Assembly: GCA_050299855.1 (NCBI GenBank)
Contig: JBNKWQ010000053.1
Location: 93,537 to 157,536 of the forward strand
DNA: 64,000 bases
From: Hahella sp050299855
GTDB lineage: Bacteria; Pseudomonadota; Gammaproteobacteria; Pseudomonadales; Oleiphilaceae
Reading direction: 5' to 3'
Part shown: piece by piece, positions 18,292 through 25,118 of the stretch
Layout of the letters: every line of letters begins with the position of its first letter
Position numbering within the stretch: the stretch's first letter is position 1
Notes under the pieces: model-generated
Databases searched by the model: none
What the model saw: the letters and a program-made list of their open reading frames with translations, nothing else
What the model was told of the DNA's origin: nothing
Program-made: the position numbers and the translations under genes

Positions 18292-18349
18292 TATCAATAT
18301 ATATCCCAGATATGGGTGCAAACCAAAGTTTATGCACTATATATAGTTG
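18292..18349 (-). promoter_or_regulatory. nrdAB promoter with two NrdR-box-like sites
   Basis: Box 1 (18334-18349) reads GCACTATATATAGTTG, 13 of 16 bases of the NrdR consensus. Box 2 (18292-18307) keeps the CAATATATA core. Their centres are 42 bp apart, four helical turns, so NrdR could bind both on one face. A promoter fits between: TTGGTT at 18326-18321 and TATATA at 18303-18298 (17-bp spacer, minus strand), the -10 lying inside box 2. Transcription would start just before the riboswitch. Confidence 0.68.
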
Positions 18350-18656
18350 TTTGTGGGATGTAAATACAGTTGTTTTTAGAATGTAAAGTATGACGCCTAA
18401 GGCAATTAGTCGTTCTCTGGGCGAGGATTTATTGATGGATTTATACGCGATTCCGTCGCTGAGGGGGGGGCCAAAAAGAAAACGGAACTGGTTATCGGTT
18501 TAGAAAATTGAAATTTCACTTTGTATGGAAACTAAACCATCGTTTATAGTACGGACTCGCTATCATTCTGTGACGACTAACGTAGGGGGTGGTTACAGAA
18601 TCAAGCTTGCGGAAAACGTCAGAATTTTTGTAAGTGAGTGTCGAGGCCGTGAGGGT

Positions 18657-18740
18657 TGTCGCAAAACTGCGACAGTATAAGTTTCTGATGTAACAGTTAT
18701 TATTTAGCTCAGTTGGGTAGACTGTCGCAGTTCAGAAACA
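18657..18740 (+). promoter_or_regulatory. paired activator-like sites upstream of the acyltransferase gene
   Basis: TGTCGCA (18657-18663) and TGCGACA (18668-18674) form a perfect inverted repeat with a 4-base spacer. A second copy of the left arm, TGTCGCA, starts at 18723 with a degraded right arm (AGAAACA, to 18740), 66 bp further on. Both lie 95 to 180 bp before a sigma-54-type promoter, the usual place for enhancer-binding-protein sites. Confidence 0.55.
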
Positions 18741-18835
18741 TTTTCCAGCTAATCTGTGGGCTTAATTCAGTAATTTGTTGGTAGAACTATAAAGATACAT
18801 GTTTAAGTTCATGATTTATATGTGAAAAGCTATTC

Positions 18836-18851
18836 TGGCATTGGATGTGCT
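18836..18851 (+). promoter_or_regulatory. sigma-54-type promoter of the acyltransferase gene
   Basis: TGGCATTGGATGTGCT has the GG (18837-18838) and GC (18849-18850) dinucleotides separated by exactly 10 bases, with TGGCA and TGCT intact. This fits the sigma-54 -24/-12 pattern. It is 118 bp before the GTG start at 18970. Confidence 0.6.
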
Positions 18852-18969
18852 GTAGTGAATGCGTGGTCGTGTTAAGCGACGGAAGAGGGATATACACCCA
18901 TGTCGCCATGGTTCGCATGGAAGCTAAAGCAAGGGTTGTCCAACGAAAACAGAATTAAAGGTAACTGCC

Positions 18970-19710
18970 GTGTTAGCAGAAAAACAGAAATTATATTCAT
19001 CGCATAAACTGGAACCACTTCTCACCGCCGATGGAAGACCAGTTTCCGTACTTAAAGCAGACACTTTCAACCTGAAGGAAGAGGTCTTCAGAATCCGATA
19101 TGAGGTATACTGCAAACACTTAGCTTATGAGAGTTCCCAGAAAAATGCCCGGGGTCTGGAAACAGACTTGTTCGATGGTTGGTCAAAGCATTATTTGGTC
19201 AAAGACGAACTGACAGGGCGATTCGTCGGAACTATCCGACTGGTAGCTCCTAAAAGCAAAGCAACACAGTCTATTCCCATCGAAAATGTCTATCCGCATG
19301 ATTTCTTTGCTCCGGATCTGGCCCCTTCAAACTACGAGGCAGGAAGCTACATCGAAATCTCCAGGCTGGCTGTGGTTCCTGAAGCGGCTACCATGATCTC
19401 CAACGGTTACTCCATTGAAGTCGCACGTCTGCTGTACCTTAGTGCTTTGGCACATTTTCACGCCAGCCCAACGCTTCGACATATGCACTGCCTGATGGAG
19501 AAACGATTGGCGAGAAGGCTGTCTTTTATGGGGCTTCCCTTTGTCCAGGCCGGTGATTTCTTTGAGTTCAAGGGACAGAGAGCTCCGTACTACTTGGGTA
19601 AAAATGGCGTCAAAGAAAATCTACGTGGCGATTCAAAACTTATCTATGACCGTCTGCTTGCAGCTGAATTGGGTATTAAAAGCAGCCCGGTGGCCAGGAA
19701 GGTAGCCTAG
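18970..19710 (+). CDS. PEP-CTERM/exosortase system-associated acyltransferase
   Basis: 246 aa, GTG start with AAAGG upstream. It resembles the family annotated as PEP-CTERM/exosortase-associated acyltransferase, related to N-acyl amino acid and autoinducer synthases in the GNAT superfamily. Supporting segments: FRIRYEVYCKHLAYE (40-54), ETDLFD (64-69), GTIRLV (87-92), EISRLAV (129-135) and the downstream HCLMEKRLARRLSFMGLPFVQAGDFFEFKGQRAPYYL stretch. It probably uses an acyl carrier protein donor; the acceptor is unknown. Family members occur in bacteria that also encode exosortase and PEP-CTERM proteins, but none of those is in this window. It sits alone, with a sigma-54 promoter and activator-like sites. 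Confidence 0.75.
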   Translation: MLAEKQKLYSSHKLEPLLTADGRPVSVLKADTFNLKEEVFRIRYEVYCKHLAYESSQKNARGLETDLFDGWSKHYLVKDELTGRFVGTIRLVAPKSKATQSIPIENVYPHDFFAPDLAPSNYEAGSYIEISRLAVVPEAATMISNGYSIEVARLLYLSALAHFHASPTLRHMHCLMEKRLARRLSFMGLPFVQAGDFFEFKGQRAPYYLGKNGVKENLRGDSKLIYDRLLAAELGIKSSPVARKVA

Positions 19711-19899
19711 TGAGCAGACTCATAAATCTAAGCTGAATCCGTTACTGACTGTTCAACGTGGTTCAGCTTATTATTAGTCCTGCCGCTACCGACTTATTCC
19801 CTTCCTTTACTTTCCGATTCTTCTTGATTACCAGGTGTCGTTTAAATTAACTGGTCTCAATCCACTGCTCTTTAACCCGCTACTTTGTTTAAGCTTTCC

Positions 19900-20208
19900 T
19901 TACGATTTCGCCAGGTCTGCGATTGCTTCACGCACAATACGCATGGCTTCCATGGTGTCATCTTTTGAATTGCCACCCCGTTTAATTTTGGGGGGCAATT
20001 GCCTGGCGAGTTCTCCAGCCTGCTGCGTATTCAAAGCGTGATGCTGCAATATCCTCGTTATTTCAGATTTAGACGGAGTTTCCACTTTCCTGATGTACTG
20101 GCTCAATTCCTTAAGGCAGGCTGATGTTTGGGGTGTCATTTTACGGCGGGTAAGAATTCCGGCTGCCACAATGATGAGTGCAATCAGAATAAAAGCGGTG
20201 AGCGCCAT
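19900..20208 (-). CDS. Small single-span membrane protein, unknown function
   Basis: 102 aa. One N-terminal membrane segment (MALTAFILIALIIVAAGIL) is followed by TRRK, which predicts a cytoplasmic C-terminal tail of about 80 residues. The tail is helical, charged and lacks cysteine apart from one. AGGT lies upstream of the ATG. No family recognised. It is convergent with the acyltransferase gene and divergent from the next gene, so it is probably its own transcription unit. Confidence 0.65.
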   Translation of the reverse strand: MALTAFILIALIIVAAGILTRRKMTPQTSACLKELSQYIRKVETPSKSEITRILQHHALNTQQAGELARQLPPKIKRGGNSKDDTMEAMRIVREAIADLAKS

Positions 20209-20438
20209 CGACTTGTACCTGTGCTAAAAGTGTACTTATGCTAAAAAGGGATGAATCTACGCAAGAAGCATGAATGGACTATTATGCTATTAGTCTGTGA
20301 ATCATAGTCAACCTACCGGAATCGGGGCGCTGAGATATGGTGCCCGGTTGATCACTTATTCAGTGTATTCAGACGCAGCAGTAACCATCGACCCTTGACC
20401 TCTTGTGGGGCAAGCAGAATGACGATAGGGGGGCTGAT

Positions 20439-20906
20439 ATGTCCAGTACGCCGACAGATCTGCAAATCCTTGATTTAATTTTCGAACACCATTTACCACG
20501 CTACCTGGAATTCAGCGATCAGGGCGGTGACCATATTCCGCAAGCTGCCGGGAATCCGGCAACCGATACCCGGCAGCATAAGAGCTTTGTGCCGATGGAC
20601 CTGGACTTTATTGCCGCAAAACTAAAGCTGGATAGGACGCTTCTGGTCAGCCGGTTGTTCGATCACCTGGATAAAAAGTACCGATATGAGGTGGAGAAGG
20701 ACAGCTATGTGTTTCTGTTTTCGCCTTTGTTTGGTCGTGGTACCAGACAGGATCGAAATGTGGTGAACTTTCCCTATCTATCATCTGTACTTGCAGGCAT
20801 GCGGGACGAGAGTCGCAAGTATCGATTCGCCACAGGCATGGCCGCAATTTCATTAAGCATCTCGCTCATGTCATTCTTTATCTCAGTCATTTCAAGATTT
20901 CTGTAG
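20439..20906 (+). CDS. Putative tail-anchored membrane protein, unknown function
   Basis: 155 aa from the ATG at 20439, preceded by a GGGGGG run 6 to 8 bases upstream; an upstream ATG at 20403 would add 12 residues. The body is soluble and charged, with a LDFIAAKLKLDRTLLVSRLFDHLDKKYRYE helical stretch that could fold as a small winged-helix-like unit. The last 22 residues (MAAISLSISLMSFFISVISRFL) form one membrane segment at the very C-terminus. Such tail-anchored proteins are uncommon in bacteria. No family recognised. Confidence 0.62.
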   Translation: MSSTPTDLQILDLIFEHHLPRYLEFSDQGGDHIPQAAGNPATDTRQHKSFVPMDLDFIAAKLKLDRTLLVSRLFDHLDKKYRYEVEKDSYVFLFSPLFGRGTRQDRNVVNFPYLSSVLAGMRDESRKYRFATGMAAISLSISLMSFFISVISRFL

Positions 20907-21056
20907 GGCCAATGAGAATCGAAAACTCCGGGTGTCAGAATTCTGATCTGATTCACTGCAATTTCGTGATGGGTTTTGCCTGTAATGAGCGCATATTTAG
21001 CTATGGAAACTCTATCCAATTAAGTGAAGCATTCAATATTCTCAGGAGATGCGATC

Positions 21057-21203
21057 ATGTATGCCAAGAGACTGATATCTGCCGGCAAACCAGCAATGAC
21101 CCAATATGTGCTGTTGTTTGCTTCCGCTATATTTACGGCAGTTCTAACCGCTGCCGTTGTCATTGACAGTGTGGGCTGGTTGGTGGGTAATTCTGCAATT
21201 TGA
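21057..21203 (+). CDS. 48-residue membrane peptide
   Basis: A short frame from ATG 21057 to TGA 21203 encoding MYAKRLISAGKPAMTQYVLL and onward, with AGGAG 8 bases before the start. Residues 17 to 38 (YVLLFASAIFTAVLTAAVVIDS) form one hydrophobic helix, after a positively charged N-terminus. A hairpin with a short T-run follows about 50 bp downstream. The good ribosome site, the single clean helix and the terminator support a real gene; there is no family assignment. Confidence 0.55.
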   Translation: MYAKRLISAGKPAMTQYVLLFASAIFTAVLTAAVVIDSVGWLVGNSAI

Positions 21204-21253
21204 TACCGTCATGTCTGATCGCCGGCAGAGTAACGCATTGCCGACGGTCATCA

Positions 21254-21290
21254 GCCGGATCGGCTTGGTGATCCGGCGAAATTCGTTTTT
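21254..21290 (+). terminator. terminator after the 48-residue peptide gene
   Basis: GCCGGATC (21254-21261) pairs with GATCCGGC (21270-21277), 8-base loop, followed after eight bases (21278-21285) by TTTTT (21286-21290). The gap before the T-run makes it a moderate terminator. Confidence 0.5.
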
Positions 21291-21425
21291 AGTCCTGTAT
21301 ATGTCGTTTTGCGTGCTTTCATAGTTCACCACTCTATGTATTCTATTGCTACAAGTCATTGTTCCCGCTGGGAAAAGTGGCCGGACTAAGGTTGCAGGTC
21401 TTACCCTATGAGCGTATATTTTTAG

Positions 21426-21469
21426 CCTGCTGTAGTTAAAAGTAATACCTGCTGTGGCCATAAGTAGTA
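21426..21469 (+). promoter_or_regulatory. tandem 22-bp direct repeat upstream of frmA
   Basis: Two adjacent 22-bp units (21426-21447 and 21448-21469), both beginning CCTGCTGT and ending with an AAGTAATA or AAGTAGTA segment, agree at about 17 of 22 positions. They lie 86 bp before frmA. A period of two helical turns fits side-by-side binding of a regulator on one DNA face. Confidence 0.5.
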
Positions 21470-21555
21470 TATGTACAGAGCAGGCCAGTGCTGTTAATCG
21501 GTTGTTGCTGCAAACCAAATAAAGATGCATTCCCCAAAATTCCAAGGATATTCCC

Positions 21556-22665
21556 ATGAAATCACGTGCTGCTGTGGCCTTTGCTGCCGGTAAACCTCTT
21601 GAAATTGTTGAAGTGGACGTAGAAGGCCCCAAGGCTGGTGAGGTAATGGTTCAAATCGTGGCTACTGGTGTCTGTCACACCGATGCCTATACGCTGTCAG
21701 GAGACGATCCAGAAGGCCTGTTTCCATGCATTCTTGGCCATGAAGGCGGCGGTATTGTTGTCGAGGTGGGGGAAGGCGTGACTTCCGTTAAGCCGGGTGA
21801 TCATGTCATTCCGCTATATACCCCCGAATGCGGGCAGTGCAATTTCTGTCTATCCGGCAAAACCAACCTTTGCCAGGCGATTCGCAGTACCCAGGGGCAG
21901 GGGCTAATGCCGGACGGTACATCCCGCTTTTCCTATCAGGGAAAGCCTCTCTACCACTATATGGGCACTTCCACGTTCTCTGAATATACTGTTTTACCAG
22001 AAATTGCCCTGGCAAAAATCGATCCCGCCGCGCCTCTGGACAAAGTATGCCTGCTGGGCTGTGGTGTGACGACGGGCATTGGTGCTGTACTGAATACTGC
22101 CAATGTTGAACCCGGTGCCACGGTTGCAGTATTCGGTTTGGGTGGTATCGGCCTCAGCGTAATCCAAGGAGCCGCGATGGCCAAAGCAGGTCGGATAATA
22201 GCCATCGATATCAATCCGGAGAAATTCGAAATGGCCAGGTCCCTGGGCGCGACCGATTGCGTAAACCCCAAGGACTATTCGGTGCCCATTCAGGAGGCCA
22301 TCGTGGAATTGACCGGTGGTGGCGTGGATTACTCCTTTGAATGCATCGGTAACGTGAACCTGATGCGTTCGGCTCTGGAATGCTGCCATAAAGGCTGGGG
22401 AACTTCCGTCATAATCGGCGTAGCTGGTGCAGGCCAGGAAATTTCCACCCGTCCATTCCAACTGGTAACCGGCAGAACCTGGAAAGGGACAGCCTTCGGT
22501 GGTGTGAAAGGCCGCAGTCAGCTACCTGGCTATGTGGATAAATATATGTCCGGCGAAATCAAAGTGGACCCCATGGTCACCTTTACCCTGCCACTGGAAG
22601 ATATTAATAAGGCCTTTGATTATATGCATGAAGGTAAGAGCATTCGTTCGGTCATACTGTTTTAA
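21556..22665 (+). CDS. frmA: S-(hydroxymethyl)glutathione dehydrogenase / class III alcohol dehydrogenase
   Basis: 369 aa zinc-dependent dehydrogenase. The catalytic zinc site is C40 (GVCHTDAY) with His in GHEGGG and the later Cys of GCGVTTGIG. The structural zinc cysteines are CGQCNFCLSGKTNLC. The NAD-binding Rossmann motif is FGLGGIGLSVIQGA. The enzyme oxidises S-hydroxymethylglutathione, formed from formaldehyde and glutathione, to S-formylglutathione; it can also reduce S-nitrosoglutathione. FghA, the next enzyme, is encoded 82 bp downstream. A tandem direct repeat upstream may be its operator. Confidence 0.95.
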   Translation: MKSRAAVAFAAGKPLEIVEVDVEGPKAGEVMVQIVATGVCHTDAYTLSGDDPEGLFPCILGHEGGGIVVEVGEGVTSVKPGDHVIPLYTPECGQCNFCLSGKTNLCQAIRSTQGQGLMPDGTSRFSYQGKPLYHYMGTSTFSEYTVLPEIALAKIDPAAPLDKVCLLGCGVTTGIGAVLNTANVEPGATVAVFGLGGIGLSVIQGAAMAKAGRIIAIDINPEKFEMARSLGATDCVNPKDYSVPIQEAIVELTGGGVDYSFECIGNVNLMRSALECCHKGWGTSVIIGVAGAGQEISTRPFQLVTGRTWKGTAFGGVKGRSQLPGYVDKYMSGEIKVDPMVTFTLPLEDINKAFDYMHEGKSIRSVILF

Positions 22666-22747
22666 TGGTTAAGGATGTCCTTCAGCCTCAGGAAATGTTT
22701 CTAATTAGGGGCATACAGGATCAAACAGTAGCTAATAGGAACACATA

Positions 22748-23596
22748 ATGGCGTTTGAATTTATACAACAGCAGCGCTGCCAGGGAGGCTACTGGAAACA
22801 GTTCCGTCACAGTTCTCAGGTTTTGCGTTGTGAGATGGTGTTTTCCGTGTATGTACCGGAAATCGCCAGCGAGGACATCCGTAACCTGCCAGGGTTGTTC
22901 TGGTTGTCAGGATTGACCTGCAGTGATCGGAACTTTGTTGAAAAAGCCCATGTGGAAGCACGGGCCAACGATCTCGGCATGATTATAGTAGTGCCGGACA
23001 CCAGCCCGCGCGGGGTTAATCTTCCCGGTGAGGACGAGAGCTATGACTTCGGCTCTGCCGCCGGATTTTATCTGGATGCGACGGAAGCACCCTGGTCGAA
23101 TCACTATAGGATGTATTCCTATATCACTTCTGAACTCTATGAATTGGTTCTGTCCCGGTTTCCCATCGATGACAAACGTATAGGCATATTTGGTCATTCC
23201 ATGGGGGGGCATGGTGCTCTGACGATTGCCTTGAAGGAACCGGGAAAATTCCGCTCAGTGTCTGCTTTTGCACCTATCTGTACCCCAATGGATTGCCCCT
23301 GGGGGCAAAAAGCCCTGGCAGGCTATCTGGGTGAGCGCTCAGCTGCTTGGGAAAAATATGATGCCTGCGCCTTGATTAAGGCGGGTAAAAAAGTCCCCGC
23401 GATACTGGTAGATCAGGGTTTGGACGACCAGTTTCTCGAGCGCGAGCTACTCCCGGCCAAACTGGAGGCGGCCTGTGAGGAGCAGGGCATTTCTTTGATC
23501 CTGAACCGTCGTGAAGGATACGACCACAGCTACTTTTTCATCAGTACCTTTATCGATGAACACTTGCGCTTCCATTACCTACAGCTAAATCAGTAG
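22748..23596 (+). CDS. fghA: S-formylglutathione hydrolase
   Basis: 282 aa alpha/beta hydrolase of the esterase D family. The nucleophile elbow is GHSMGGHGA, the acid is likely the Asp in VDQGLDDQFLE and the His is in GYDHSYFF. SGLTCSDRNFVEKA, near residues 57-70, is a conserved S-formylglutathione hydrolase segment. It hydrolyses S-formylglutathione to formate and glutathione, completing formaldehyde detoxification begun by FrmA. Order and spacing indicate one transcription unit with frmA. Confidence 0.94.
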   Translation: MAFEFIQQQRCQGGYWKQFRHSSQVLRCEMVFSVYVPEIASEDIRNLPGLFWLSGLTCSDRNFVEKAHVEARANDLGMIIVVPDTSPRGVNLPGEDESYDFGSAAGFYLDATEAPWSNHYRMYSYITSELYELVLSRFPIDDKRIGIFGHSMGGHGALTIALKEPGKFRSVSAFAPICTPMDCPWGQKALAGYLGERSAAWEKYDACALIKAGKKVPAILVDQGLDDQFLERELLPAKLEAACEEQGISLILNRREGYDHSYFFISTFIDEHLRFHYLQLNQ

Positions 23597-23699
23597 GCTT
23601 GGATATTTCCGCATTGTGGGAAAACAGACCTGTGGTGAAACACAATCTGCGATTGACTACAGTTCCCACTTTTTGCTTTTGACCACCGGTCCCACTCTC

Positions 23700-23733
23700 A
23701 AAAAACCGGAGCTGACACAGTTCAGCTTCGGTT
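23700..23733 (-). terminator. minus-strand intrinsic terminator with no matching gene
   Basis: Twelve-base arms AACCGGAGCTGA (23704-23715) and TCAGCTTCGGTT (23722-23733), with one wobble, enclose a 6-base loop. On the minus strand the hairpin is followed by TTTTTT, a textbook terminator; on the plus strand there is no T-run. Both flanking genes are on the plus strand. Confidence 0.6.
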
Positions 23734-23882
23734 AATGCACTTTCAGTCAGACTTCTTGCCAATAAGCCAGTGCTATCATTTGGGTTTGTAATGTGGATGT
23801 CATGGACATTTCCTGAACAGGCGACGTATAACTGGTGTGGTGATATAGCGATGTATATATGATCTGTTGATAAGGTTGCTTT

Positions 23883-25118
23883 ATGGCTTGGTCCGGTGCA
23901 GTGCGCACATTGTTACCCATTGTGGTTCTGGCGGCATTTGCAGCCGTTGCTTTCCTCCTAACTCAGGTATCCCCGGAAGTACCCAAGAAAAATCATGTGG
24001 AACGGCCGCAAGTGGCTGTTGAAACCAAACTCATCAGGGCAGTAACCCAGCCGGTGAGCATTCAGTCATTCGGGCTGGTACAACCAAGAACCCAGATCAC
24101 TCTGCTCTCTCAGGTGTCAGGCAAGGTAATAGCTGTGTCTCCCTCTTTTCGTTCTGGTGGTTATTTCAGCAAAGGGGAAATTCTGCTGCAGATTGACCCG
24201 GTTGACTACCAGGTATTAGTTGATGTTGCGGAAGGCGAGGTGGTCGATGCTGAGCTTGCTCTGGCTGAGGAAAACGCCCGTGTCCGTCAGGCAAAGAAAG
24301 ACTGGGACAAGATTGGCGGCCGTGACAGTGCCTCCGAGTTAGCCCTCCGTACTCCCTATCTGAAAGCTGCACAAGCCCGGCTGACCACGGCAAAGGCACA
24401 TCTGACACAAGCAAATATCAATCTGGAGCGAACCCATATACGGGCTCCTTTTTCAGGTCGGATTCTCAGTAAGCAAGTGGATATAGGTGCAGTGGTGGCT
24501 CCTCAGGTGACGGTAGCGGAAATATTTGCTACTGATTATGTGGAGGTTCGTTTGCCGTTGAAAAATGCTGACTTGGCTTACATTAACATTCCCGAGCCCC
24601 TGCCCGGTCAGGAACATGCTCAGACTGAGCTCCCTAAGGTCACTTTTTATAACTCCCTGGTATCACCACCTCAGCGCTGGCAGGGGCGCATAGTGCGCAC
24701 AGAAGGCAGTATTGACAGCGCCTCCCAGCAACTTTACGTGATTGCCCAGATTGACGATCCCTTTGGATTGCAGAAAAACACCCGTTATCCGTTGAAAATA
24801 GGGCAGTACATTACTGCTGAAATTGAGGGGGTGTCCATTAATGAAGCCATCGTTATTCCTTCTTCCACCGTCTATCAGGGAAGCTATGTTTACCTGGTGG
24901 TGGATAACGTTCTGGTGCGTCGCGCGATAAAAATCGGGTGGCAGGGGCCACAGGAAGTGTTAGTCACTGAAGGCATCAAAGCAGGGGATGAGCTGGTTCT
25001 GACAACCCTGGGGCAGGTTAGTAGCGGTATAGCGATTACCCGCATTAATCATGAGATGAACACCACAGCCTCTACCCGGACTCCTGCAGCGGATGTGACG
25101 GAGTCAGTGACCCAATGA
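23883..25118 (+). CDS. RND efflux periplasmic adaptor (membrane fusion protein)
   Basis: 411 aa. An N-terminal membrane anchor (VRTLLPIVVLAAFAAVAFLL) is followed by the biotinyl-lipoyl-like half motif (PRTQITLLSQVSGKVIAVSPSFRSGGYFSKGEILLQID), a helical hairpin (about 115-175), the second lipoyl half (LERTHIRAPFSGRILSKQVDIGAVVAPQ) and beta-barrel domains. There is no lipobox cysteine. It links the inner-membrane pump to an outer-membrane channel. It overlaps the pump gene by 4 bases (ATGA). No TolC-type gene is nearby, so the outer channel must be encoded elsewhere. Substrate unknown. Confidence 0.9.
   Translation: MAWSGAVRTLLPIVVLAAFAAVAFLLTQVSPEVPKKNHVERPQVAVETKLIRAVTQPVSIQSFGLVQPRTQITLLSQVSGKVIAVSPSFRSGGYFSKGEILLQIDPVDYQVLVDVAEGEVVDAELALAEENARVRQAKKDWDKIGGRDSASELALRTPYLKAAQARLTTAKAHLTQANINLERTHIRAPFSGRILSKQVDIGAVVAPQVTVAEIFATDYVEVRLPLKNADLAYINIPEPLPGQEHAQTELPKVTFYNSLVSPPQRWQGRIVRTEGSIDSASQQLYVIAQIDDPFGLQKNTRYPLKIGQYITAEIEGVSINEAIVIPSSTVYQGSYVYLVVDNVLVRRAIKIGWQGPQEVLVTEGIKAGDELVLTTLGQVSSGIAITRINHEMNTTASTRTPAADVTESVTQ

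Noticed and set aside
20912..21166. 84-codon plus-strand frame overlapping the 48-residue peptide gene
   Set aside because: Cysteine-rich chance-like translation in another frame; the shorter frame from 21057 has the better ribosome site and a clean membrane helix.
23550..23762. 70-codon minus-strand frame that could pair with the orphan terminator at 23700
   Set aside because: The frame runs through the terminator hairpin and into fghA, so the terminator would lie inside it; no ribosome site or family.
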